DNA from: GCA-2748575 sp965222725
GTDB lineage: Bacteria > Pseudomonadota > Gammaproteobacteria > Pseudomonadales > Ketobacteraceae
Direction: 5' to 3'
NCBI GenBank assembly: GCA_965222725.1
Contig: OZ244969.1
Span: 3,720,001 to 3,784,000 of the forward strand
DNA: 64,000 nt
Below the pieces are notes generated by a model. It searched no databases and was not told the DNA's origin. It saw only the letters and a program-made list of their open reading frames with translations. Both the position numbers and the translations under genes were made by a program. Below are positions 8,222 to 16,615 of the stretch, in pieces (the first letter of the stretch is position 1; each line of letters opens with the position of its first letter).

Positions 8222-10306
8222 ATGAAGCCACTCCAGGAACCCGGCGCCATTCCGCTCAACTCCAAAGGGCAGGGCGTTCGCTTTTCTCTTTATTCCTCCA
8301 CCGCCCGTGCCGTCAAGGTTGCCGTGTTTGATCCGGCGCTGGCGCGCCTCAAGGGTATTTTTGCCCTGCTTAAAACCCATAACGAATGCTGGTCTGCCGA
8401 AGTAAACTGCGCTGAAGCGGGTGACTATTATGTGTTTCATGTGGCCCACACCCATGAGATTCGTGTTGGCCATTACTATAACGCCCGCCATGGATTAACG
8501 GATCCCTATGCCCGCGAGCTGGTGGCTACCGGTGGCCAGTGCGGTATGCCGGAGTTGGTCAGCGTTGTCCGGGAGCCGTTAAGTGCGGTCCCGCAGGAAA
8601 GCAAACCGTCTGTTCCCTGGCGCGACACAGTGATTTACGAGGCCCATGTGAAAGGCCTTACCCAGCTCTGTGATGACATTGAGCCGGCGTTACGTGGCAA
8701 ATACCTGGGCGTGTGCCAGCCACCGGTGATCGAGCACCTGAAATCCTTGGGAATCACCACCCTGGAGCTGATGCCCTGTCAGGCCATGATGGATGAGCTG
8801 TGGCTGCAACGCAAAGGGCTTACCAATTACTGGGGCTATAACCCGGTGGCTATGATGGCCCCAACGTCCCGCTACGCTGTTGAGGATCCGGTAACCGAGT
8901 TCCGTACCATGGTGGATACCCTTCATGGGGCAGGTATCGAAGTGGTGGTGGATCTGGTATTCAACCATTCCGCAGAAGGCGATTCCACCGGCCCCGTGGT
9001 GTCATTCAAAGGCATTGATGTGGCCGGCTATTACCTGATAAACGATCGCCACAAGGAACCTTTTGTTAATTACACTGGTTGCGGCAACAGTTTTAACGCC
9101 ATGAACCCGCGGGTGATTCAGTTGTGGATGGACACGCTGCGGCTGTGGTATCGGGAACTGGGCGTTGACGGTTTTCGTTTTGATCTGGGAGTAACGCTGG
9201 GCCGGCAGGGCGAACATTTTCTGACAAATCACCCTTTCTTTATTGCCATGGAACAGGATCCGGAACTGCGCCATGCAAAAATCATTATGGAACCCTGGGA
9301 TCTGGGGCCCAACGGATATCAGGTTGGCAAGTTTCCAACGACGTTTGCCGAATGGAACGGCAGCTTCCGGGATACGGTACGCACGTATATTCGCGGTGAT
9401 GGCGGTACCCTGCAGGAATTTGCCACCCAGTTTGTGGCCTCGTTCGACAAGCACTTCCAGGAAAAGGACCGAGGCGAATCCTCTGTTAACTTTATCACCG
9501 CCCATGATGGCTTTACGCTTCAGGATCTTGTCAGCTACCAGGACAAACACAACGAAGCTAATGGGGAAAACAACAGGGATGGCTGCCATGAAAACCACAG
9601 CCGCAATTACGGTGAAGAGGGTGATTCCGACAATCCCGACGTGTTGAAAATGCGTCTGGCACAGAAGCGCAATTTTTTAACGGTGCTGGCGTTGGCCAAG
9701 GGCATTCCCATGCTGCTGATGGGCGATGAAATGGGGCGCACCCAGAAAGGTAACAACAATGCCTATTGCCAGGATAATGAATTAAGCTGGTTTAACTGGC
9801 AGACAGATAAACAGCGGGATCTTCGCGGGCTCTGGCGCACCCTGACAACCCTGCGCAAAGCCCATTGCTGGATACATCAACCGGCAACCCGGATTCACTG
9901 GTATCGGCCCGATGGAAAATTCATGGCGCAAAGCGATTGGGAAAAATGGTATGCCCGAAGTGTGGGGTGCCATTTTCACGGCGCCGGTGGTAAAACCCTT
10001 TTTATAATATTTAACATGCACCATGGTGAAATTGAATACCAGCTGCCACATACTGCCACGGATGATACTTTTGAATATCGGCTGTTGCTGGATACCGCAC
10101 GCTTTCAGGACAGCCAGGAATCTGCTGAAAGCTCCGTGGAACCCAAAATGGTCCGGAGTTATCTGGCTTCATCCCACTCTATCAGCCTGTTCGTCGGGTT
10201 GGGCCAAGTCCCGAAAGGAGTACCGAAAGAAGCCCCGAAAGAAGTCCCGAAAAACGCAACACCAAGCACCAATGCATCACAAAGAAATACTAAGGGAGAC
10301 TTATGA
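8222..10306 (+). CDS. glgX: Glycogen debranching enzyme GlgX-type (GH13 isoamylase)
   Basis: A 694-residue GH13 protein with an N-terminal CBM48-like early set domain (PGAIPLNSKGQGVRFSLYS), then the TIM barrel. Region I is VDLVFNHSAEG; the nucleophile lies in VDGFRFDLGVTL (Asp about 321), the acid in IIMEPWDLGPNGY (Glu about 357) and the third carboxylate in ITAHDGFTLQDL (Asp about 428). GlgX removes alpha-1,6-linked short chains left by glycogen phosphorylase. The C terminus carries a lysine/proline-rich tail (VPKGVPKEAPKEVPK) coded by four near-identical 12-bp repeats, which is not part of the catalytic fold. The stop overlaps the next start by 4 nt (ATGA). No other glycogen genes lie in the window. 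Confidence 0.93.
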   Translation: MKPLQEPGAIPLNSKGQGVRFSLYSSTARAVKVAVFDPALARLKGIFALLKTHNECWSAEVNCAEAGDYYVFHVAHTHEIRVGHYYNARHGLTDPYARELVATGGQCGMPELVSVVREPLSAVPQESKPSVPWRDTVIYEAHVKGLTQLCDDIEPALRGKYLGVCQPPVIEHLKSLGITTLELMPCQAMMDELWLQRKGLTNYWGYNPVAMMAPTSRYAVEDPVTEFRTMVDTLHGAGIEVVVDLVFNHSAEGDSTGPVVSFKGIDVAGYYLINDRHKEPFVNYTGCGNSFNAMNPRVIQLWMDTLRLWYRELGVDGFRFDLGVTLGRQGEHFLTNHPFFIAMEQDPELRHAKIIMEPWDLGPNGYQVGKFPTTFAEWNGSFRDTVRTYIRGDGGTLQEFATQFVASFDKHFQEKDRGESSVNFITAHDGFTLQDLVSYQDKHNEANGENNRDGCHENHSRNYGEEGDSDNPDVLKMRLAQKRNFLTVLALAKGIPMLLMGDEMGRTQKGNNNAYCQDNELSWFNWQTDKQRDLRGLWRTLTTLRKAHCWIHQPATRIHWYRPDGKFMAQSDWEKWYARSVGCHFHGAGGKTLFIIFNMHHGEIEYQLPHTATDDTFEYRLLLDTARFQDSQESAESSVEPKMVRSYLASSHSISLFVGLGQVPKGVPKEAPKEVPKNATPSTNASQRNTKGDL
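10208..10255 (+). repeat. Four tandem 12-bp repeats coding the K/P-rich tail of GlgX
   Basis: The consecutive 12-mers GTCCCGAAAGGA, GTACCGAAAGAA, GCCCCGAAAGAA and GTCCCGAAAAAC encode VPKG, VPKE, APKE and VPKN. Such in-frame repeats can expand or contract by slippage. Confidence 0.85.
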
Positions 10307-11007
10307 TTATGTTTAAGAAAGCCGCCGCCAGATTCATCGTCACTGCCATCACTTTTCTTTTTACCCTGAGTGCCCATGCCGATCTGGTAGGTACCTGGCA
10401 GGTAACCCAGGGGCAACCGGTAAAAGTCTACTACCAGGACGATGATCATTTGCGTATGGATGTGGGTAACGATACCTATCTGCTGATTATCGGGGACAAG
10501 GCCTATACCGTGATGAATCAGGGTGGCCAGAAAATGGTAATGGATATGGCGGCTATGGGTGGCGCCATGAAAGCCTTTGGTGGCGCGGCCATGCAACAGG
10601 CTGAAACTAGAGCACAATCCTATGATCCGGCTTCGGTTGCCTATGGCAAAACCGGTAAAAAGGAAACCATAGCGGGCTACGAAGGCGAACTGTATGAAGT
10701 GAGCGTGAAAGGCCCCAATGGTCTGGAAAAATATGAGTTTGTTGCCAGCCGGAACAAGGATGTGATTCAGCTTCAGAAAGCCTTTCAAATGATTGGCGAG
10801 CGCATGGCCAAAACACTGATGAGCAAGGATACCCTGGCCGGCTTTAACCGGGCTGCGGAAATGGCAGAAAGCCAGAATATTGGTGGCATGCTACGTTACG
10901 GCAATGACATGGTATTGAAATCACTCGAAAAAAAGGACCTTCCTGCTGACATGTTTCTGCTGCCCAAGGATGCAATACAAATGACCATACCATCCTTCGG
11001 CCGCTAA
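10303..11007 (+). CDS. Periplasmic protein of unknown function (DUF4412-like)
   Basis: A 234-residue protein with a Sec signal peptide (FKKAAARF, hydrophobic core, SAHA cleavage site about residue 27). The mature part starts DLVGTWQVTQG and has a beta-rich N-terminal half with YLLIIGDKAYTVMNQGG and a methionine-rich stretch (MVMDMAAMGGAMKAF). The arrangement resembles DUF4412 and LolA-like periplasmic proteins, but this is only a pattern impression. The start overlaps the glgX stop by 4 nt, and an AAGGGAG ribosome-binding site lies inside glgX, so the two are translationally coupled; a second ATG 6 nt downstream could also serve. Why it is coupled to a cytoplasmic glycogen enzyme is unclear. 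Confidence 0.6.
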   Translation: MIMFKKAAARFIVTAITFLFTLSAHADLVGTWQVTQGQPVKVYYQDDDHLRMDVGNDTYLLIIGDKAYTVMNQGGQKMVMDMAAMGGAMKAFGGAAMQQAETRAQSYDPASVAYGKTGKKETIAGYEGELYEVSVKGPNGLEKYEFVASRNKDVIQLQKAFQMIGERMAKTLMSKDTLAGFNRAAEMAESQNIGGMLRYGNDMVLKSLEKKDLPADMFLLPKDAIQMTIPSFGR

Positions 11008-11103
11008 GCCGTTCGTTGGTGAGTGCCTTGGGGTCGCAGGTTCTGAAACTGTGTCTATAATTAATTGATGCACAGTTATTGACCAACATGAGGTGTCGCT
11101 CCC

Positions 11104-11385
11104 ATGCCAGAATTCAAAGAGGTCTCTCCTGATGACTTCCTTACCTTTTCCCGTGAACAACCGTCCTACGTGGCTATTGAACAGGCACTGATAGAACTGG
11201 GTGGTGGTGGAAACCAGGGCGTGGAGTACAAGAAGGAAGCACTGAGTGCAGCAGGCTGGAATTATGGCAAGCTGGTGTCTTACGGGGCTCATGCCGGAAA
11301 GGCGGCGGACGTTTTCAACAAGATTCGTGAAGCGCTGGCGCAAACGGAAGACAGCAGCGAAATGCTGGATCGACTTAAACAGTAA
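11104..11385 (+). CDS. Small hypothetical cytoplasmic protein
   Basis: A 93-residue acidic protein without signal peptide or membrane segment. It reads as two helical parts around a glycine run (ELGGGGNQGVEYKKEAL). A GAGGTG ribosome-binding site lies about 10 nt before the ATG, and a strong terminator follows 41 bp after the stop, so it is a real single-gene unit. I do not recognise a family. Confidence 0.6.
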   Translation: MPEFKEVSPDDFLTFSREQPSYVAIEQALIELGGGGNQGVEYKKEALSAAGWNYGKLVSYGAHAGKAADVFNKIREALAQTEDSSEMLDRLKQ

Positions 11386-11426
11386 AGCATTCGCTCAGGC
11401 AGTAAACAAACCTCAGGTGACTCGTG

Positions 11427-11462
11427 TCCCCGGTGCGGGTTTATTCTCCACCGGGGATTTTT
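11427..11462 (+). terminator. Rho-independent terminator
   Basis: TCCCCGGTG and CACCGGGGA form a 9-bp GC-rich stem with a 13-nt loop, followed by TTTTT. It terminates the small gene at 11104-11385. Confidence 0.87.
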
Positions 11463-11599
11463 ATGTCTACATTAACGCTCCGATTGACAGTTACCGCCCC
11501 CTGAATTGGCCTCTTGCTGTTAACGCACTGTGATAGACTGCGTTTCTTCGTAGTTATTATAGTAGTTATTATGCCGCATCAGGCATTGGGGGATTTAGC

Positions 11600-12373
11600 G
11601 TGTTAAACAGGATTATTGATATATCCACATCCGTACTGGCGTCTACCGCCCGTGGCTGGAAAGGCAGTTATGGCAGCAAATCTGTGGTGCAACCGGAAAA
11701 GCCCATCCGGCTTTATGACCGTGAAAACTGCCCGGAATGCCGACTGGCACGGGAAGCGCTCACCGAGCTGAATCTGGATGTGGAAATTTATCCCTGCCCG
11801 GAAGGTGGTCATCGGTTTCTGGACACCGCCATGGAAGAATCCAATCAGGAAGGGGTGCCTTTGCTGATTGATGACAACACCGGTGAAAAAGTGGTTGGGG
11901 CCCACGGCATTGCCACTTATCTGTTCCGCCAGTACAAGCATGCACCGGCACCGGACCGCCTCAAAGGCGAAGGGCTGTCGTTGCTGACATCCCGTTTGGC
12001 ATCGGCAACCCGCAACCACCAGGGCGAAAAGGTTCGCCCCGCAAAAACCGCACAGCAGTTGTTAACCCTGTACAGTTTTGAATCCAGCCCCTATTCGCGA
12101 CCGGTCAGGGAAAGGTTATGTGAATACGAGCTGCCTTACCGGCTGGTGAATCTGGGCAAACAGCAACTGGCAGACGTAGGGCCTGCAAACGCGCGCTTGT
12201 CGCTAAAACCCTACAGGCCGCTGGAAAACACCAAGCGCTGGGATTTCTGGAAAGAGCACGGCAACGTACAAGTGCCTTATCTGATTGATCCCAACACCAA
12301 TACCAGCCTGTTTGAATCACAGGACATACTGGATTACCTTGACCGTACCTATGGTAATAAAGGTCAGGGTTGA
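11600..12373 (+). CDS. Tandem thioredoxin-fold (GST-N/glutaredoxin-like) protein
   Basis: A 257-residue protein made of two glutathione S-transferase N-terminal-like (thioredoxin-fold) domains. The first (about 35-115) starts IRLYDRENCPEC with a redox-type CPEC pair (Cys44, Cys47) and has the cis-proline loop EGVPLLIDD. The second (about 155-250) starts LYSFESSPYSRPVRE, where the cysteine positions are occupied by Ser/Tyr, and has a cis-proline loop QVPYLIDP followed by LFESQDILDYLD, the usual GST glutathione-binding region. So one half could do dithiol chemistry while the other looks like a binding domain. The start is GTG after a GGGGGAT motif. The stop overlaps the convergent hydrolase gene by 10 bp. 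The physiological partner is unknown. Confidence 0.75.
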   Translation: MLNRIIDISTSVLASTARGWKGSYGSKSVVQPEKPIRLYDRENCPECRLAREALTELNLDVEIYPCPEGGHRFLDTAMEESNQEGVPLLIDDNTGEKVVGAHGIATYLFRQYKHAPAPDRLKGEGLSLLTSRLASATRNHQGEKVRPAKTAQQLLTLYSFESSPYSRPVRERLCEYELPYRLVNLGKQQLADVGPANARLSLKPYRPLENTKRWDFWKEHGNVQVPYLIDPNTNTSLFESQDILDYLDRTYGNKGQG

Positions 12374-14160
12374 GAATGACCTGCACCCAGTGCAAAATCC
12401 AGCAAGGGTGGCAATACAAGATTCTGACGATGCCCCGGGGTATCGTTCGCGGCGGTGAGGATATCAAAATGGTTGTATCCCTCCGCCAGCACCAGAATCC
12501 GGTTGGGTTCCCGATCTGAATAGGCGAAGCTTTCAGTGCCGACAATCTCAATCAGGGGCACTTGTCTGGCGGCTTTATAGTGCCAGAATGGTAATCCTTC
12601 AATCACCTCCGGCTGACGTAACATGCCAAGGTCCATACTCATTCGCTGCGGCATATACCATTCGGTAAAACTGGTTTTACCGGTGTAGGCGATTCTGGCT
12701 ACCTGGTTAATGTCCGAGACTTCTTCCAGATAATGGGTAAAAACTTCGTTACCACTTTGTGATTCATACAGGGTATCGGCACTGTTACCGATCTCGTCAT
12801 AATTGGCCCAGCGATACAAGGGCCCGTTGCCGAAACTGTCTTTGTCGGGGCCGGCGTTTGTGGGTATAAACAATTCCGCATCCGTCAGCAGAAAGCCCAG
12901 AAACTCATCCACTGACGCAGCCAGATTTTTAATGGTGTCGTTGGTGGGAAAGGATTTGGGTTTAACAGGGCCGCCTGATAAAAATCCCATGCTGCCCTGC
13001 AAAATGGTGATTGGCATGAAGTCATCGTCCAGAATCACGCCCAGCAAGGCTTCGTTGGTATAACGATAATCAAAAATGCCGGGGCTGTTGGTGATGAAGT
13101 TTAACGTATCTTTACTGTGGATCAGCCGTAGCAGCAGGTTGGGCCCCCTGCCCAGTGCAAAATCCTGCAACAGGGTGGCTTCCTGATCCGGCGACTGGTG
13201 TGCCAGCATTCCCACCAGTTCCACCAGCATAAAAGTTTCCGGTGTGGCGCCCGGTAAACGGCTCACCCGGGGCTGCAGCCCCAGTTCCATCTGGTGTACC
13301 GCAAACCGGTAATTTTTATTGGCTTCGTTGTCAGGATTTGCCTGTAAACCCTCGCTGCCATAAATCATAAAGGGGTCCAGCGCCGGGTCTTTGGGGGTAA
13401 TGCTGATATCCAGGCGCACAAAACCCGCGGCCTGTCGGTAACCGGCATCGTCCGTGGTTTGCGGATTGCCATCAAAATCCCAACCCATAAAAGCCGATGT
13501 CAGATTGCCCCCCAGGGAGTGGCCGCCGATAAAAAGTTTCTGGCGGCGTTCCTGCGGGTCCGGATAAATATGTTGGGCAACGGTCAGCATGTCTTCCAGC
13601 ACCCGTGCCAGGCCAAACTCGGTCAGAAAAGGCAGATCCCGATCGCGGTAAAAACCCTGGAAAGACCGGTCTTCAATGGGGCTGTCTTCGTAATAGTAGG
13701 CTCTGGCGTCCAGAACGTTGCCGGTCGCTTCAGCCAGGTCCAGTCCGCGGCTGTCCACCAGGCACTGGTTGCGCCGTTCCAGCGTTACCACGTGCAGGTT
13801 GGCGCCCCGTTGGCGTTCGGCATCATACACCAGCTGTTCTGCCAGATAAGTGAGCACGTTGGCCCCCGCCTGCATGCCGGGAATCAGCATGATCACGGCA
13901 TCCGCCTGGGCAAACGGCGGATTGGCGCCTTGTTGGCGAGGGTAGAAATGGTTGTAACGCAGTGCCTGGCATTCAGCTGGCATGTTCAATTCCAGCGGCG
14001 CCGGCAGTTCAACGTATTCACGGGCCACCGCTGTGTCCACATCCTGCTGGGTGAATGTTCTGGGGGCGGGATCTCCGGCGGCTTCCGGGACTTCTCCGGC
14101 GGGTGAATAGCAGCCCTGCAGGGCAATACACCCCATCAGGATGGTGAAAACCTTTCTCAT
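12364..14160 (-). CDS. Lipoprotein alpha/beta-hydrolase (serine esterase/lipase-like)
   Basis: A 598-residue protein with a lipoprotein signal (MRKVFTILMG, lipobox ALQGC, Cys17). The nucleophile elbow GHSLGG lies near residue 213, preceded by the beta-strand KLFIG, and an oxyanion-type VIMLIPGMQAGA lies near residue 90. The acid and histidine cannot be assigned with certainty; the C-terminal AEGYNHFDIL (about 570) is a good candidate for the catalytic His. The family appears to be a large secreted esterase of unknown substrate. AGGGA lies 9 nt before the ATG. It is divergent from the AraC gene, whose product may regulate it, and its 3' end overlaps the convergent thioredoxin-fold gene. Confidence 0.75.
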   Translation of the reverse strand: MRKVFTILMGCIALQGCYSPAGEVPEAAGDPAPRTFTQQDVDTAVAREYVELPAPLELNMPAECQALRYNHFYPRQQGANPPFAQADAVIMLIPGMQAGANVLTYLAEQLVYDAERQRGANLHVVTLERRNQCLVDSRGLDLAEATGNVLDARAYYYEDSPIEDRSFQGFYRDRDLPFLTEFGLARVLEDMLTVAQHIYPDPQERRQKLFIGGHSLGGNLTSAFMGWDFDGNPQTTDDAGYRQAAGFVRLDISITPKDPALDPFMIYGSEGLQANPDNEANKNYRFAVHQMELGLQPRVSRLPGATPETFMLVELVGMLAHQSPDQEATLLQDFALGRGPNLLLRLIHSKDTLNFITNSPGIFDYRYTNEALLGVILDDDFMPITILQGSMGFLSGGPVKPKSFPTNDTIKNLAASVDEFLGFLLTDAELFIPTNAGPDKDSFGNGPLYRWANYDEIGNSADTLYESQSGNEVFTHYLEEVSDINQVARIAYTGKTSFTEWYMPQRMSMDLGMLRQPEVIEGLPFWHYKAARQVPLIEIVGTESFAYSDREPNRILVLAEGYNHFDILTAANDTPGHRQNLVLPPLLDFALGAGHSQP

Positions 14161-14366
14161 TATTGTTATTCCCTGTTAATAACGGCTCAAGTAGGGTGAA
14201 CAGGCGCTAAGTGTCACCATTGGCCGGCCCACTGCCAAGAGTAAAAAAAGGCCAGTTTTAACCGGGTTTCAGGGCGCAAGCGGCTAACCGGAGAGAAAAT
14301 GAGCGGTTGTTGTTCTGTTTTTCGGGGGTTATATTAGGCCAAAAAGTGTATTTAAAGGCCAGCCAG

Positions 14367-15398
14367 ATGCTGATAAATCCCAAAGAACCGATTCTGCTTG
14401 TTCATCATTATCCCAGGGCGCTGGTGTCTTTAATGGTGGAGCAGGGGGTGGAACGCTCAGCGATTCTGGCGGGTTCCCAGGTATCGCCGACAGTGTTCGA
14501 TGAGCCTGACAGCACCATTTCCTATGCCCAGTACGGGGTGATGATACTCAATGCCCTGCGGCTTTTTCCTGGCGACAGCCTGGGACTGGCCTTTGGCAAG
14601 TACCTGCACATCACTCAGCACGGCATGCTGGGGGTGGCGGTAATGACAGCCGATACACTGCGGGAATCCATCGCGATTATGGAAAAGTATTACCGCTTGC
14701 TGTCGCCCATTGTCACCATCAAATCGTCTGTTCAGGGGAATGAATGCATTGTAAAGGCCGAGGAATCCTGGAATATGGGGCCCTTGCAGGTACTGGCCAT
14801 GGAAACCTTCTTTTCCGGTCTGTATCAGAATTGCGGTTTTATATTGGGGGAGTTGCCACCGGCTGCCTTCTATTTTCGGCACTCTGCGCCCCATTATGTT
14901 GCCCAATACCGGGAGGTGTTTGGTGACCAATGTCATTTCGATTGTGCAGCAGATCAAATAGTATTGGCAAAACACTGGCTGGATCAGCCATTGCGCTGGC
15001 GCAACCCGGTGACTTGCCGGCAGGCACTGACGTTTTGTGATCAGCAGCTGGAGCGTATCACAGGGCACGAAAGCCTGCTGGTGAAACTGAAAAACCTGCC
15101 GGTGGTGAGCGAGGGTAAAACCCTGCCACTGGATGAAGCAGCAGATGCCCTGCATATGAGTGGCCGCAGCCTGCGCCGCCATTTGCGGGATCTGAATACC
15201 AGCTACCAGCAGGTGACTGATCGACTCAAAGCGGAAATGGCCGAGCAACTATTGCGGGACCGTTCCCGCTCGGTAGCGGATATTGCGCTTAATCTGGGGT
15301 TTGGAGACGTCGCCAACTTTCGCAAGGCCTTCAAGCGCTGGCTGGGTAAAACCCCCAGCGAATACCGCAAAGGATTAGGGCCTGTTCATACTAATTAA
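14367..15398 (+). CDS. AraC-family transcriptional regulator
   Basis: A 343-residue regulator (from ATG 14367; an in-frame TTG at 14307 would add 20 residues). The N-terminal 200 residues match the arabinose-binding-type ligand domain found in OruR/ArgR/VirS-like AraC proteins (QYGVMILNALRLFPGDSLGL, QHGMLGVAVMTADTL). The C terminus has the two AraC HTH motifs: LDEAADALHMSGRSLRRHL and SVADIALNLGFGDVANFRKA with KRWLGKTPSEYRK. Regulators of this type often control divergent lipase, esterase or fatty-acid genes, and the divergent neighbour here is a lipoprotein hydrolase. It is followed 16 bp later by the hemerythrin gene, probably in the same transcript. Confidence 0.88.
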   Translation: MLINPKEPILLVHHYPRALVSLMVEQGVERSAILAGSQVSPTVFDEPDSTISYAQYGVMILNALRLFPGDSLGLAFGKYLHITQHGMLGVAVMTADTLRESIAIMEKYYRLLSPIVTIKSSVQGNECIVKAEESWNMGPLQVLAMETFFSGLYQNCGFILGELPPAAFYFRHSAPHYVAQYREVFGDQCHFDCAADQIVLAKHWLDQPLRWRNPVTCRQALTFCDQQLERITGHESLLVKLKNLPVVSEGKTLPLDEAADALHMSGRSLRRHLRDLNTSYQQVTDRLKAEMAEQLLRDRSRSVADIALNLGFGDVANFRKAFKRWLGKTPSEYRKGLGPVHTN

Positions 15399-15414
15399 AG
15401 TTCAGGAGTTGAAA

Positions 15415-15822
15415 ATGCTGACATGGGATGAGTTTCCCAGGGTGAACCTGGGATTTATGGATCATGATCACGAAGAATGTGTGGCGTTGCTGGGGGCAAC
15501 TCTGGGACTGATCGAAGATGACAACGCGACGGAAGCCGCGATTGATGAGCAGCTCGGTTCCCTGGGTGAGCATCTGAAAGCCCACTTTTCCCGGGAAGAA
15601 ACCGCCATGGAAGAAACCGGGTTCCCGCCTTACTATGTACACAAAACCGAACACGACAGTGTGCTGCAACAGTTTCAGCAGGCCTTGCGTGAATGGCAGC
15701 AGGGCAGGGACCGGGCCGTACTGAAACGTTTTATCGGTATGAGTTTTGTTAACTGGCTGGAGACTCACGCCCTGACCATGGATATGGTAACGGCACAACA
15801 TATACAAAAAGTTCGTGGCTGA
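15415..15822 (+). CDS. Bacteriohemerythrin (non-heme diiron O2-binding protein)
   Basis: A 135-residue single-domain hemerythrin. The diiron ligands are visible in order: MDHDHEE (His19), KAHFSREE (His57, Glu61), VHKTEHD (His76, His80) and HALTMD (His118, Asp123). Such proteins bind O2 reversibly between two iron atoms and serve in oxygen storage, delivery or sensing. ATG 15415 is chosen over an upstream TTG because AGGAG lies 6 nt before it. It follows the AraC gene closely and is likely co-transcribed with it. Confidence 0.88.
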   Translation: MLTWDEFPRVNLGFMDHDHEECVALLGATLGLIEDDNATEAAIDEQLGSLGEHLKAHFSREETAMEETGFPPYYVHKTEHDSVLQQFQQALREWQQGRDRAVLKRFIGMSFVNWLETHALTMDMVTAQHIQKVRG

Positions 15823-15901
15823 CTGGAATTCAGCTACCCTTGTTTGGTATATAATGCCATCTCATTTATTAAACTGACGCAAGACTTGGGGATAGCAGCC
15901 T

Positions 15902-16528
15902 GTGGCAGCCAAGAAAAAATCAACGAATCACGTACTGAAATACAAGGGCATTCAAGCCTTCAGATCCTCCCATCCGGATATCAAAAAACTCAAACGCAAG
16001 AACGAAGAGCCTTCCATTCACGGTAACAAGATCTGGGATTCCAGTTATGTGCTGATGGATTTTCTGCGCCGGTTTCCGCCAGGCGATGGCCTGGTAGCAC
16101 TGGATGTGGGTTGTGGCTGGGGCGTACTGAGCTGTTTTCTGGCCAAAGAGTTTGAAGCCGGTGTGATTGGTCTGGATGCCGATGAAGCGGTAAAACCCTA
16201 TTTTGAATACCATGCCGAAAAGAACGACGTTCCCCTGAGCTTCAGCGTGGGCACCATGCAGTCACTGAAAAAGAAAGTGCTCAAGGATGTGAATATGATC
16301 GTGGGGGCGGATATCTGCTTCTGGGATGAGTTGGGTGCTGACTGGCGCAAACTGATCAAGCGGGCCCTGGATTCCGGGGTAGAACAGATTTATCTGGCAG
16401 ATCCCGGCCGCAGCCCATTCTGGGAACTGGTGGAGCACTGCGAGAAAAAATACGGCGCCGAAGTCTGGAGCCACGATATTAAAAAGCCCTTCAAAAGCGA
16501 AAAGTATATTCTTGAGATCACTGCCTGA
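15902..16528 (+). CDS. SAM-dependent methyltransferase (METTL/Nnt1-like class I)
   Basis: A 208-residue protein with class I methyltransferase motif I, VALDVGCGWGVLSCFLA (about 66-82), an acidic ribose-binding residue in GLDADEA, and motif IV-like VNMIVGADICFWDEL. The ADICFWDEL block, the long basic N terminus (AAKKKSTNHVLKYKG) and the YLADPGRSPF block recall the Methyltransf_16/METTL protein-lysine methyltransferase branch, but substrate cannot be told. It starts with GTG with a weak ribosome-binding site, about 80 bp after the hemerythrin gene. It is followed by an inverted repeat before the convergent receptor gene. Confidence 0.75.
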   Translation: MAAKKKSTNHVLKYKGIQAFRSSHPDIKKLKRKNEEPSIHGNKIWDSSYVLMDFLRRFPPGDGLVALDVGCGWGVLSCFLAKEFEAGVIGLDADEAVKPYFEYHAEKNDVPLSFSVGTMQSLKKKVLKDVNMIVGADICFWDELGADWRKLIKRALDSGVEQIYLADPGRSPFWELVEHCEKKYGAEVWSHDIKKPFKSEKYILEITA

Positions 16529-16536
16529 TCCGGGTG

Positions 16537-16566
16537 GCAGGGGGCCTGTTTCTTCAGGCTCCCTGC
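16537..16566. terminator. Inverted repeat between convergent genes
   Basis: GCAGGGGGCCTG and CAGGCTCCCTGC pair over a 6-nt loop with one mismatch, 9 bp after the methyltransferase stop. There is no U-tract directly after it on the plus strand, so function as a terminator is likely from position only. Confidence 0.45.
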
Positions 16567-16615
16567 TAACATTGCGATCGCTTGAAAATCTTCTTGTCAG
16601 GCTTCTTTTTCAGAC

